This document shows, piece by piece, positions 32,864 through 44,939 of a stretch of 64,000 nt of DNA. The stretch is taken from positions 1 through 64,000 of the forward strand of contig CALNHX010002709.1 of NCBI GenBank assembly GCA_940337035.1. Reading direction: 5' to 3'. Each line of letters opens with the position of its first letter. Within the stretch, counting starts at the first letter, position 1. The translations under genes were made by a program, and so were the position numbers. Below the pieces are notes generated by a model that was not told the DNA's origin, did no database searches, and saw only the letters and a list, made by a program, of their open reading frames with translations. Source of the DNA: Agriotes lineatus. Taxonomy: Eukaryota; Arthropoda; Insecta; Coleoptera; Elateridae.

Positions 32864-34199
32864 GAGGGAAACAAGACTTAACAAACACGAGTATATTGAG
32901 TAACAGCGATTACAAACGTCACTGATGGACCGATGGTTTTTTACAATAGCTTCAACTGTTGTGACACGCTTGGATTGTTCACGCGAAAATAGCGAATTGC
33001 GCGTAACCGTCACACAAAACAACCTGGAAACGTCTTTACCAGGAAGCTAGACCGACCGCAAACCAGCACAAAGCATAGCTGAACTTGCTTACTCGAAATT
33101 CTGAAACTAACTGAAGCTGAATTGACAATGAGCTGAACTCGCAAATTCAACAAGGAGGGGAAGGCTCAAACACTATTGGCTGAGGCGATCCTGCGTAGCC
33201 AATCGGAGCGTCGCACGTTGTTTAGGAATAAATGATTATTTTAAGAAATATTAATGGTAAGCTCTCTCAATGAGGCATTGTATTGAACGAAATCCATAAA
33301 CACATGAGTCCCAAATACGCTAAGTCGGCTAAGGTCCTATTAGAAAGTGTATCCATCCGCTTAAAAGCCATTAAGGGAAGCTTACAAATTCCTTTCTAAT
33401 ATTAACAGAGGCAAACAAATACGGCAAGATGCAAATTTGACTTTACCACGACCTTTGAATGAGATAGAACAGTTATGACTTGAATTACATGAATAATTAT
33501 AAGCAAAAAGGTTTTGATGCACGCATCTGTGTGAATCAAACAGTCTTCGATCAGTAGAATGTACTTACCGTTCTTAATACTTAATATACTATAAACCAGT
33601 TAAAAACCAGTACAACATATGTAATAAAAGAGACTGTAGTGTGCTAAGTACTGCAAATGGTATAGAAAAAATCAAAGCAGCTGCGAAATTACGAAATGAC
33701 ATTGTTACTAATAGTTTGAATTCATTGAGGACGCAATATTTTACTACTATATGATTAACGAATGTTAGAATAATATCATAGAAACTCCCTTTTAAAGCTT
33801 CAAAGTGACAAGAAAGAACTACAAACTGAAGATGAAGGGAGCTTTTTTCAATTTACTGAAGAAGGGCGTCTAAGAAAATCTGGAAGGAAACGAAGACGTC
33901 AGGACAGTCCTTAAGCAGGATTTTTAATCGAGACCATTTATCTATATCTGTAACCAGAAATAAAATAATTGTACTTATGAGAAGGATAGAATGAGCGAGT
34001 TCCCAAGAGCACAGAGTTGTTAAAAAACAATTTGTACTACAATGCATTTTTCACTCGCCCTTGTGATTTGCAGGATGTGTCGAACATTTTTGGTGCCAAT
34101 CTACTGTATCACTATAACTGTACTTCTGCGTATTTACTGAGATACCAACGGAAACTTAAATCACATGGCAAGAGTTCACCTCAAGTTTCATAAAATGTG
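32864..34199. other. No recognisable gene
   Basis: 33582-33690 belongs to unit A (matches 55131-55260). TAATATACT at 24810-24818 and again at 33582-33590 brackets everything inserted between. 33020-33230 is moderately GC-rich, unassigned sequence. No coding region is supported. Confidence 0.5.
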
Positions 34200-35885
34200 A
34201 CAGCCTTTTTTCCATAGCTGACGATATTAAATCTAGACTACGTAATGGCTATGGTTACAACTTCAGTTTAATTCGAGACAAGTTTAATATAAAAGATGGA
34301 CATATCGAAGTCAGTAACAAGGAACCAAAACTAATGTTGTGTGATTCTTTGGAAATGATACGTTTTCAAAACCTAAAGAGGCAAACAAACCACATGGTTT
34401 TTTCCACAGACCTTCAAAGAGAAGATGTAAAAGATGTAATAACAAGTTGTAACCTTATTACAGAATGTGGTATTTTACTGAGAGAAGCATTGCAGAACCT
34501 AGAATTTGTGCTTGATAATAAATTTGGTGATGCTCAGGATCCTAGAATTTCTTGGACTGCAAGTAAAATCAAGACATAATTTAATGTAGACCCAAACACA
34601 ATTCAAGAAGTTTATATCAACAAAAGAGAAGGGGATGAAGACTTGGGTAATACATTCACAAAAGTGAAATCTTAAGGTGCAAGCTTTATTGCAAAAAATG
34701 TACTACGCCCTACACCGTAGACAAAAAACTAGTAGCATTTGATTACAGGCGAATCAATACACGAGAATTGTAAAAGCAAAACATTGATAACAAGCTTTAA
34801 TCATTTAGGTTTAAGAGTCAGCTACAATGAAGTTATCCATCATCACCATAACCTTGCACAGTATGCTGTTAGGCAATCTTATAATGAAATTCAGATTCCT
34901 ACTCATGTCAATACTGATTCATACACGATTGGCGGCTTCAACAACTTTGACTATGAGAAATCTACCATATCTCGTATAGGAGGTTCTTATAACACATGTG
35001 TACTCTTTCAAGACAAACCACTCGACATTCCAGTTAAAATATTGCTTATCGAAGACTGGTATTGCACGATCGATTAAAGCCATTGAAGACCTCCCATGCC
35101 CAAAATTACAACTATTTCAAACCAGGAAAACGATTTGATCTTCGGAGCGATTACGCAGTTGATCTAGGTTTATTTACAATGAAATAAATTGAAAGGAAGC
35201 AATTTGAAAATTTAAAAATGTTATAGCAGTTTTCAAGAATTGCACATACCCATCTACACAGTTCTATCAAATCAAACCTTGAACATGGAGTGCTTTTAAT
35301 GCAATTTGTCCAAAGGAGGATCTACAGCAACAACAGGTTGGGGTTTTACCTTTAATCTCAAAATCCAGTATCTAATCATAGGAGTATTTACACTGTAGTG
35401 CGTGAATTTCAATAGTATCCTTCACCAGTTAGACCAAAACTACCTACCAGTTAGCCTGTGACGAAGGTGTATATGCTAGTGCATGTAAAGTCCAGCTAAG
35501 CAATTCAAGTAAGTTCCAAAATATTGTAGTTCTTTTGGTAGCGTTCCACATGGCTAAAATCGTGCTTCTTCAATTAGGTAAAAATTTTTGTGGAAGTGGA
35601 ATATCAAATGTGTTAATTGAATGCTAAGTGTTTGGAGTATATGGTAGAGTCTGTTTTACAAGGAAAGAACTATGTGAAGGGAGTAAAAGAGATGCTCATG
35701 CTGGGGGAAACCAAGTTCAGAATGCAGGTGGAGTCATTCCCGAAAGAGCATTCCAACGAGTCTTATGCTTTTGAATATGAACAAATTTAGCAGAGTATTT
35801 CTTCGGAAAGGGAAGAAAGAGCAAAACATGTGGATCTGGATGTCAATGTGGAAAAGCTCCTGACATACTTCGAAAAATGAGTTAA
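34200..35885 (+). pseudogene. Decayed large protein of unknown function, unit A copy
   Basis: Scattered frames read as one long protein: a FIADDIKSRLRNGYGYNFSL block, 34334-34579 (ITECGILLREALQNLEFV), 34739-35077 (HHHHNLAQYAV, GGFNNFDYEKST, IGGSYNTCVLFQDKP), then DEGVYASACKVQL and a VAFHMAKIVLLQLG block around 35460-35580. At least six stops or frameshifts interrupt it. From memory this resembles a repetitive, uncharacterised invertebrate family that is probably transposon-encoded; I know no function. A sister copy lies at 55270-56665. Confidence 0.6.
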
Positions 35886-37194
35886 GGGGAATATCTGTAC
35901 TGTGGTAATCTCTACTCCAACTTCTTAGATATTTCATCCGGTCCGACGGGCAAGGTCGATGGGAACTACATCTAGCTATAGTACAGTACATATATTTCAG
36001 CCCATTTTCGCTGTGTTTGATGGTATAAACTATCAGCGATGGTCTTCTTTATATCTGGAAGGCATGAAAAAACTACCCAAAATAGCCCCAGAAGTTAATG
36101 AAATGTTCATGAAAATGTTGTGCATGTTGCATTAAATTTCATGCAATAAGTATCTTATAGAGTCTAGATGCTGCGAAATCTTTATGTAGCTATAAAGATT
36201 AGTTCATATGGCATTACTTCGCATCGCGTAAATAATAAATTCAAAATAGAGTCCCTGTATATAGTTAACTATCTACAGGGTATCTAATTCAAAACTACTT
36301 ACTGTAACATCTACTAAGCGTTTCTGAAAATAAAATTCTTCTTACTCAAGCTTTCCTACAGGATCTATAGCTAGGTTCTGGATTACGATGAGCAGCCTCA
36401 TAGCGACCCATTACAGAGAAGTTTCCAACCCTAGAACTCACCAAATCACCTCACAGCTTCACCCCTTGACAACTTCTTGATAATCCCGAGTGAAACCAAG
36501 CTTCACAGTTAATGTATCGTTGCCTTATTTGCAATTTTTTTTATATAAAATTACAATACTGACATTGAAAATAGTGCAATCAGGGGGGGGGGGGGGGGTT
36601 AGGGACTACATATTTTTCTGCAATCCAACACTTGGAGTGCTAGTATACTAGCCACTGTTTTTGTAATGCTAAAAGGAGTACTTTGTAAAAACTTGCTCTT
36701 ACTGTTGTGTTATTGAGAAAGCAGCTGTGTAACATTGGTACGTTTCTTTAAAATACAAATAATTCTCATTCTAGTCATTCCAATACATGAACCCAACTAT
36801 ATTTATGATAAAGCCATAGAGTAAATAATGACGAGAGCCTCAGCCACTACAATTTTGGCGGTATACCAAATTAGCGGCTGTCTCCTAGAGGTCGCTAGTT
36901 GTTGCCACCTTACCAATGGTTTATAAACTAAACCAGTTGGGAACCAGAACCAATTTACAGATTTCTAACTCTTGTTGATTTCATAGTTTTTTCGAATCGG
37001 CAGATGTAAATGCTCTGCACAACTTGCAAGAAGTGGAACGCGAATATAACCTATCTACCTCACAACTTATAGCATGCAATATGGTCTTTTCATGATCCGA
37101 CAGTTTGAAAATAGACAGAATTCTTTGATGCACATTAGCCTCAAAATATCTCTTACACCATAGCTTCAAATGAGATGAATTGATTAGAGAGCCT
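35886..37194. other. Gene-free spacer with palindrome and G tract
   Basis: A palindrome at 36246-36292 pairs AGAGTCCCTGTATATAG with the inverted CTATCTACAGGGTATCT. A run of 16 G lies at 36583-36598. AATTGATTAGAGAGCCTG followed by TATA (37178-37199) is an inverted relative of the repeats at 38775-39262. No coding region is supported. Confidence 0.5.
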
Positions 37195-37720
37195 GTATAT
37201 TAAGACTAGAACGCGCGTAGCCAGCCTACGTCTGGCTGCTTGTGGCAGCGCCACGTGCTTACGGTCGGCATGTGCGCTTACAGAAACCTGCGCTTATAGA
37301 AACCGATATAGCAAGCGCGCGTGTGGTAGTAGTATGCAGGCCCTTCATGCTGCGTGTGCCGACGCCACTTGTGCTTACGGTCTGGACGGCCGGCGGCATC
37401 GGCTCTCATAATATAAGACTAGAACGCTTTGGCCAGCCTACGTCTGGCCCTGCTAGCGTAAAGAAACGGTTAACAATAAAAATGCTTGCTTAAGCTGGTA
37501 GCCAGCCGACGTCCGGCCCTGCCAGCGTTAACAATACAAATGCTTGCTGCGTCGCCACTTGCGCGCGGTCGGCATGTGCGCGCGCCACTTGCTAGTATGC
37601 AGGCCCTTCATGCCGCGTGTGCCGGCGCCACTCGCGCTTACGATCGGCATGTGTGCGCGCCAGTGCTTACGGTCTGGACGGCCGGCGGCATCAGCTCTTA
37701 TAATATAAGATTAGAGACGG
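37195..37720. repeat. GC-rich higher-order repeat
   Basis: Two large units share TATGCAGGCCCTTCATGC, GGTCTGGACGGCCGGCGGCA and TAATATAAGA, ending near 37425 and 37715. Shorter words recur inside (GGTCGGCATGTG, CAGCCTACGTCTGGC, ACAATAAAAATGCTTGC). It is the most GC- and CpG-rich stretch of the window. Open frames across it are translation of repeats, not genes. Confidence 0.8.
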
Positions 37721-38749
37721 GAAATACGGATGATCAATGCGGATTGGTTGGAACCATTTTCCATGGCTGAAATTATTAATGCCGTTTGACATTTCTAATT
37801 CCTGCTGTAATGATAAGTGGCATTTCCTTTGTGTGATAGATAAATCAGGCTTTTTGCGTCATTGTTTATACATTTAACATGAATGATTGGCTGTTTAGCA
37901 GTTGGACGTAAGAAATTGTGCTTAGGTTTCTATACAATGAAGCTGTTATGTGAATATTGATAGAAAGGTATGTTATTAAGTGTGAAAATCGTACAGATTA
38001 TGCAAAGAAAATTTTACGCGAGACTAGTTCTTAACTATACACTGACAAAATCCCAATTAGGAAACTAAAATATAACGCAGCGCAATCATCATTTCACTTG
38101 TACAGATGTGAGAGTGAAACATATTCAGAAGATCAATATAAAAATGTTCAGCAAAATAGAAGGAATTTATGTGTGGCACTGTACTTTCAAATACTTCAAC
38201 AATAAGGTATAGTGGAGATGAACGCGAAATTTAAAACAACACAAAAATTATTACCATCTGAGTGGAATGACATTAAAAGGCGCATAACCATTATTGAAGC
38301 TAAATGTCCATGGTAATTTTGTGTTAAACTTCTGAACTATTATTATTGCAAGGTAAAAAGGTTTTCACTTATTACAGGTTCTTTCAAAGTCAATGTGAAA
38401 TTTTACGAGAAGCTTATCTATGTGAACTAGCGAGCTTGCACTCCATCCAGTGCAGTGCCATTCTTTCCCATCAGTTTTAGTATTCATTTTAAATTTGATT
38501 CTTTGACTTAGAAAGAAACTGTAATGGAATGTAGTTGGATAATTAATAACTAGAAATAATCTGTAAGATCTATCCTACTTTATATATATCAGACGCAATT
38601 TTTATTGCTAGAGAACAATTATTGCCATTATTTGACATTTAGAAATTTGTCCTTTTAGGTTCATGTCAATTTGGCAATGGCAACATCTTAAAAAATTTTA
38701 TCAAAAACATTGCAATTCATCAATTTATCCTTGGAAACTGGTTCCACTT
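37721..38749. other. No recognisable gene
   Basis: AT-rich sequence without a supported open frame, inverted repeat or known motif. Confidence 0.5.
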
Positions 38750-39262
38750 GTCCCATCTCTTATCTTACTTTTTATACAGGGTCTCTAGAATTGATTAGAG
38801 TTCCTATATATACTTAGAATTGACCCATTGGATCGACAAATCAAGGGCCATGTGATGCAGCAAAGATATATATCATTTGTGTTGGTTGAAAGAAGTATGC
38901 ACAAAGTATAGAACTGCAACAAATCAGGTACTCCATGGTTTGTGGATCCAAAACAAGTCACCCTACATGTCCCAACTCTTTTATATACAGGGACTCTAGA
39001 ATTGATTAGCAATACTGTATATCGTTTACTAAGAGTTGGGCAAACAGCATGATTTGACATACATTTTTGATCCAAATTAGATATTTGACATATGTCGAAC
39101 GAAAGGGTTATGGGAGCCAATCTTGCTAATTTGCTTTTGATGGGAGAGTTTTCAGAGCATTGATCATTCTTAGGATCTCTGGAACCGACTATTAGGAATA
39201 TACGGCCAATGTTGTTTGCCCAACTCTTATTAACCTATATACAGGGACTCTAGAATTGATAC
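38750..39262. repeat. Three spaced copies of a palindromic 40-bp module
   Basis: TACAGGG(T/A)CTCTAGAATTGAT stands at 38775, 38986 and 39240, each preceded by a C-rich word and CTCTT. The module itself is partly palindromic (CTCTAG...TAGAG; TATACAGG...CTGTATAT). The spacing of about 211 and 254 bp suggests an old tandem array or repeated insertion of one MITE. Confidence 0.7.
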
Positions 39263-39882
39263 ACCTGCAGCGCCCTCTATTCCCGTTTACTTTATAATGG
39301 AATAGTTTTAAAATAATTAATATAGGCAGGCCAAGTAGCAGTCTTTAAGCGTTACTCCAAAGACTGAACCTCTTTCCTAATTTTGCTTTATGCTGAAACG
39401 TCAAAATTGGCATTTCGCGTAAAAGTATAAACATAGTTGAGTTCACGAATTACGACATGCACGTTTTTAATTCCAATGCCTGCTCTTCTTAATAGTTAAA
39501 AAGGGAATGCTTTGAAAATTTAGGACAAATTAGTTTTATTTTGTAACAGCTAGCAAAACCGAACTGCCAGGTTGATAGGAAACAGTTGTTGACGAAAATA
39601 TCCAAGTTTCCAAAAATTCAAAGTAGGACCGTTACCATATGACCATAGCAGGCGGTGTCTACGGTATTTGTTACTCGGTATGCCTAGGAAACACATAACT
39701 TTAAAAAATGTGTTTGATGTATCATATTTCGGAATTTCATGTTTTTCTTCAATAAAGCATTATTGTATAAGATGGGCTTACAACTTTTAGTTTATTTGCA
39801 CATACTAGAAAACGTTCTACCAGAATATTTGTCAGATTGCTTAAGTCTTTTAAAGATATAAAATTTTTCAAGTTTGCCATTA

Positions 39883-40623
39883 TACAGTGAGCGCCAAAAA
39901 GCATTGGTCAGTTTCAATTTGTAATAACAATTTATTTGCTTAAATTACACAGTTAATCAGAACTATTTCTTAAAGACTAAGAATGGGAGATTCACTTATG
40001 AAAAATACTGTCGGTTAAATGACTCCCCTCTTGTTGAATGCACTCTTTTAAACGGTGGCCGAAATCTCTCCACGTTGCCGCATATCCTGCAGTATAGCTT
40101 CAATATTTTCCCGAATAAACATTTTAAGCTTTTCCAGATTTTTTATCTTTCTTGTAAATACTCTGCTCTTCAAGTAATCCCAAAGAAAAAATCAGGAGTG
40201 GTTATGTCCTGCGATCTCGAGGGCTAATGAAGGTCACCATAGCAAGAAATCAGTTTATTTGGAAACGATTGTCGTAGGAGATTCGTATTAATTCTTGCAG
40301 TGTAATTTGTAGCACCGTCCTGTTGAAACCAATATTCATTTACTATCTCCTCCTCTATTTGCAATAAAAAGACCTTTAAAGCATGTAATGTCTTTGAGAT
40401 GTAACCGTTACCGTTTCACCAATTTCCTCGAAAAAATGGGCCCCGACCATCTTTGACGACGGTGAAACAGCACACCAAACTGTCACTTTCGGAGGATGTC
40501 AAACATTGAAACAAAACTCCCAAGTTTCCGATTTATGAAGAAATTATCATTGATTCCATAGGTGAAGTGTATGGGTTTTTATTAGGTATTGAAACTGACC
40601 AATGCTTTTTGGCGCTCACTGTA
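39883..40623 (-). mobile_element. Tc1/mariner-type transposon, degenerate
   Basis: The 741-bp element has near-perfect inverted ends, TACAGTGAGCGCCAAAAAGC and complement, with TA at both borders. Its minus strand still encodes, with several frameshifts and a stop in place of Trp, the end of a DDE transposase: a VLQITLQ relic of the QQDGA motif, a PNKLISCYGDLH block, SRSQDITTPDFF and a VERFRPPFKR tail. The 5' half of the transposase is deleted. The ends look younger than the coding part. Confidence 0.85.
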
Positions 40624-41124
40624 TTAACATTGGTAAAATGCAGAATTTTTTTGTTTACATTTTTTTTCGTTAAGCTGACCGTATATTCTTAACAAACTTT
40701 CTAAAATCAACAAATGCACTAAAATTGTAACTTCTGTAGATAGTGGCTTTTATTACGGTATTTCTTCAACATAAGGGAATGGTTCAATTTAAATTAATAT
40801 GTTCGAAGGCAGTACAATTTCAGGACATGCAATTATTTTATTAACTTATAAAATATTATTTAAATTATATTTTATCTATCGTTTACTCATATCAACAATA
40901 TTCCCCTTTACCCAGTTTCAGTACTAAAATAAAAGTTTATTTTATTATTAAAAATGTTATCACCTTATCTTACCCGAGGTCAATTCTGGTTGCATAAAGT
41001 AATTCACAGATTATTATTTATAAATACATACAAACAGAAAAGCATACTATGAGCTGCTGCTGTTTATTGGGTATTTCGCTACTCTTACACTATCAGATAG
41101 AACATATCCAAACTAGAAAAACAA

Positions 41125-41450
41125 CTACTACTCACACTTAAAACCGATAACACAATTAAAATTCCACATGCAGACAAGAGCAACGTCACTGTAGCAAATG
41201 ACACGGACACATACAAAACCAAAACGTATAATACTAGTTAGTGAGGGGCAATGCATTAAGCTAAAGAAATATCCAACACATACTAACAGTAGAAGCAAAA
41301 TTATGCAATAGTCCAGTCAACGAAGGAAAAATAGGGGAAATAATTCGTGTAGTCTCAAATTTTGGTACAGTGATAGGGAGGAATGCCATGAACAACATAC
41401 TAAAAATCCTGACAGGGGGGGGGGGGGAGCTATGAACTTCTTCATCAATG
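41125..41450 (+). pseudogene. Possible Penelope-like element fragment
   Basis: The plus-strand reading KTDNTIKIPHADKSNVTV followed by DTYKTK resembles the conserved ADKGNATVVMD...YxxKM segment upstream of Penelope reverse transcriptases. Frames change repeatedly after this, and no YxDD motif is reached. A run of 13 G lies at 41415-41427. The match is short, so the assignment is tentative. Confidence 0.4.
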
Positions 41451-41506
41451 AAACCATGTTAAACTACTGCACCCACAAAGCAGCGGTAGGTCCATTTAGA
41501 CACGAT

Positions 41507-42070
41507 CTAGCTCATTCTTGAATTATTTAAAAATTGATGACAACCAAGCATCCCCTCAATCTTTTGTACAGTAAGGTCTTCCATATTGCTTAAAATGCTG
41601 ATAATCTTTTTATTTTCTTCTTCTGAGACGTTGGCTTCTTCCAGAATAATCCGAGCTTGAACAACTTGAACGAGTAAATGTCTTCGAACGGCTCTGCTAT
41701 AAGCATGCCCAGTTAAGATCTTGTCAACTGAATTTGCAGCATAAACTAGCCATAACACTTCTTTCAGCCCAGACCGTGCCATTGCGTGATCAATGCAACC
41801 CATGAAGGACATAAATGTATGAAATCCTCCCAATCTCACGGAAATTGTTTCGGACTGGATTTCTCGAGCCTTTATGTACAATGGTTGGTCGAAAGTAACA
41901 AAACAAATTGCGGCACCTTGCTGCTGGCTATCGTTGGCAGCGTATCGTAAAGCCGTGTGCACCGTGTTATAGTCACTTGGTGGTGAATTAATGAATGCCA
42001 GGAAAGTGACTGCACTTCTTTCACCACTAATGGCAGCATGGAATATAGATGTCGGTTTCTTTTCAATTTA
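41507..42070 (-). pseudogene. Decayed protein of unknown function, related to 34200-35885
   Basis: The 151-codon frame (41507-41962) reads HTALRYAANDSQQQGAA, then ICFVTFDQPLYIKAREIQ, RLGGFHTFMSFMGCIDH and LTGHAYSRAVRRHLLVQ. Its 5' extension continues in another frame (41872-42066), so a frameshift lies near 41960. The motif order (a D-P-Y-A-R-E-I-type block, then GFH, then GCI) parallels the DEGVY...FHMAK...LG part of the unit A protein, suggesting one diverse family. I know no function for it. Confidence 0.55.
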
Positions 42071-42179
42071 CTCTTTTGCCCTTTTTTTTTGCTGAAATGC
42101 AGTCCAAGAAGATACGGAGTATACGAGGTACCATTTCCTCAGGCTAGGGAATTAAATTATATTTTTTTTTGCTCTGGGT

Positions 42180-42355
42180 TCATTTCAGGATAAAACGGGC
42201 TAAGTGAATTTTTCGAAATTCCACCCCTAAGGAGTGAAAAGGGGTAAACTGTTTAGCGTATTGAGTGAGGGAGGAGGGGGGCACTCTAGAATTTGTTTAA
42301 GATTTAGAATAAAAACAAATATTTGTCGTCCGTACGAAGAACGGGCAGTTTGCTA
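42180..42355 (+). mobile_element. Probable Helitron 3' end
   Basis: A short hairpin CCGTACGAAGAACGG (42331-42345) is followed within about 7 nt by CTAG and then T, the arrangement expected at a Helitron terminus. Upstream lie CCACCCCTAAGGAGTG and GGGG words, and similar words recur at 43490-43650. The 5' TC end was not located and no Rep/helicase is present. Confidence 0.55.
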
Positions 42356-42802
42356 GTACATTATAAATCATTTAAAAGAAACTGGCTATCTGGAGACTCG
42401 ATATTTCCAATACATGAAAGAATATCACGTACATGCAGAGAATTGTATTCAAAACTATAACGGTCAAACTGTTCCAGTCAAGTAGAAGTGTCGTCCCTAT
42501 AGGCGCCATTTTGTTTTTAATTGCCCCAACTTAAATGATCGATTACATTGTTTGATCCAATTAAACCGAGAATCAAATTATTTAATTAATTGCTGTAAGT
42601 AAATCACGAATCAAATGCTCTAATTAATTGCCCTAATTAAATCCGCATACACATACAATAATTAGCCACATATGAATAATTATTTTAATTCCCCGCCATG
42701 TTGGATTTGATTACGTCGATTGTTGTAGCCTCCCTCTCACACCCATGATGAATCTTTTTCGGAGTGCAGTTCTATAGTAAATTGGAACTGGAGCTTAGCC
42801 TA

Positions 42803-43165
42803 TGCGTGATCGTCTTCGGGGCTAACGTTTGACAAGTTTTGGATCTGCCGAAAGCAGACAACAAGGTACAGGACCTAGTGGCGGCTTGGTTGGTGATCCA
42901 GAAGCAGGCAGCAGCACCTGAAACCTTTCCAGGAAGCAGATGGAAGCTTGGCGTCGTTTCCAACCGTGGCCTGTGCGAGGTCGTTTTTCGAACCGACATT
43001 CGACAAGATTTGGAGCTGCGGGAAGCGGATAGCAAGGTGAAGGATCTAGAGGAGTTCTGGTCCATGAGGCAGGCAACAGCAGCTAACCTTTCCAGGGAGC
43101 AAATACAAGCTCGGCGTCCTTTTGCGAATACGGGAGGCGGAATCAGCGTTTGTTTGGAGGAAACA
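42803..43165. repeat. Direct repeat, about 171-bp unit, GC-rich
   Basis: Copies start near 42803 (TGCGTGATCG) and 42973 (TGCGAGGTCG) and share GACAAG(T/A)TTTGGA(T/G)CTGC, AAGC(A/G)GA and CCTTTCCAGG. A 141-codon frame at 42839-43264 runs through both copies and contains the duplicated peptide; it is repeat translation rather than a supported gene. Confidence 0.75.
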
Positions 43166-43673
43166 CAAGTACGAGTAGACGTCCTTTTACACTTGAAAAA
43201 CCAATTCCAGGTTAGCCAAACACTTGAATCTCATAAAAGTATTGTAATAATTTACCTGGGTTGAACTGATTGATTGTTGGCTAATCTGTATTCAAAAGTA
43301 GCTGACTAAGCAACCGCTGTTCTGCCCAAAAAAAAATTGTCTATGAAACCCCGTTTCATCACTACAGAGTTTTAATTTTATTTTATGTCCACCGTCTTGG
43401 ACTTAAAAATAAATGCCAATTTCACAATCAACTTACCAAAAAAATCTCAATAATGAAACCCATATCGATTTTTAGGCTTATTTACCCCATTTCACCTTCT
43501 AAGGGGTTGATTTTCGGAAAATCACGAAATACATGTTTGCTTATTTGCTTTTAAGTGTACTCCTAAGAAGGTTCAATTCGAATTGTCTATTTAATATTAT
43601 TTTACATACAAAATTGGAACCCTCATTTTACCCCTTTAGGGGTTCAATTTCAAAATATCCTTCCTTATTCCTT

Positions 43674-44254
43674 GTATATGTTACAGTACATGCAGGAAAT
43701 TAGTAAATGTTAGCAATTCCTAGTGAAAGTTGACATTTACTAATATGTTAGTAAAAGCTGGCAAATAAAATCCATGATTGACATTCACTAGTAATTGTTA
43801 GCATTTACTAGTCCTACCCAGCAAATGTCTAACTATAAGCTGTGGGCCCGTTTGCGTACTGGGTATACACGCGATTTGTAAAAAAATAACATTTTATGCA
43901 CATCGAAATGCCACGCGTCACAACTGTGTTGTAAGAAGTAAGATTCCATTTACTTACTACAGAGATTAGTTTATTATTACACATTACATGTATATTAGTT
44001 CTAAGAGTTCCTTTTTCTTTATAAGCAGTTTTTATATTTTTATGAGAAATATACTTTTATTTTGAGCCTAATTTATTACTTTTACTGCCGCATACCGGTG
44101 AATGTTGCTTTTTCTAGTAATTGCTAGCATTAACTAGTAATAGTCAACAAGGATTGCAACGAAAACAACAATCACTACTGCAACTAGTAACTGCTAGCTT
44201 CTGCGAGTAAATGTTAGCATTAACTGAACTTCCAGCTTTTACTGTAACATATAC
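43674..44254. mobile_element. Foldback element with TAGTAA-type subterminal units
   Basis: The ends GTATATGTTACAGTA and TACTGTAACATATAC are exact complements. Next to them both arms carry short repeats of the form AGTAANTGNTAGCATTNACT in opposite orientations (43700-43830 and 44113-44240). The middle is AT-rich without an open frame. It is analogous in plan to the element at 23942-24594 but unrelated in sequence. Confidence 0.8.
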
Positions 44255-44939
44255 ATCATAGCTGTGACCTACCTGGCGTTGCGTTGCGTTACGAATACAA
44301 TAAAAAACAATCAGCCAAATCGGTCGGGTCGTTCTCCAGTGATGATGTAACATACATGCGACAATTGATTTTTATTTATATATATACATTGAATTCTGTG
44401 TGCTTCGGACAGCTTTCTTTGGGATTAAATATTTGAGGTTATCTGTCATTCGTTAGAATCTAACATTTGCCATACAACGGTTAAATTTATCAACAGTGTA
44501 ACAACCTAACCCTGCAGATACGAGTCTCAAATTGCTAGCCGACGCATAAGTGTTAATAAGTGGCAAATGAACGAAATACAGAAAGCAACATACCTTTATG
44601 AAAGTAAAGCATAATTTAAATAATCATATGTTTAATTAGCCACAGAGAGAGGCAATAAAATTCAAAATAAGTTATGTCGGAATGTAGTGTGTGCTCAAAT
44701 TTTTATTGATTTAATATAATACACAAATAATATTTAATAATAATCAAAAGCACTATATATAAATGCTGATCAAGACAATATTTATATAAAGTTAGCTGAA
44801 AGCTTAACTATAGCGCTCCTAGGTTGATGGCATCAAAAATGATACTATTCGACGGGTAGGTGACATATTAAAAGAAGGAACAATCTAACATCAAGGAGCG
44901 AGCGCTGAATGGCGATGCGAAGGTATTGCGTTCAGTGCC

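Larger units (their letters stand above)
21031..35885. repeat. Segmental duplication, unit A
   Basis: Unit A matches unit B (46156-56665) in the same orientation over several collinear blocks: 21031-21178, 21655-22010, 22011-23930, 24600-24818, 33582-33690 and 34530-35885. It contains peptide gene A and a decayed large protein gene. The gaps between blocks are transposons specific to unit A: 21179-21650, 23942-24594 and 24819-33581. A third, partial copy of its left part is at 45235-45400. Confidence 0.85.

Noticed and set aside
37242..37770. Frames of 83 and 94 codons in the GC-rich repeat
   Set aside because: They repeat the same peptide words because the DNA is a tandem repeat; GC-rich sequence has few stops by chance.
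42839..43264. 141-codon plus-strand frame
   Set aside because: It spans two direct repeats and its peptide is correspondingly duplicated; no start context, signal or known domain.
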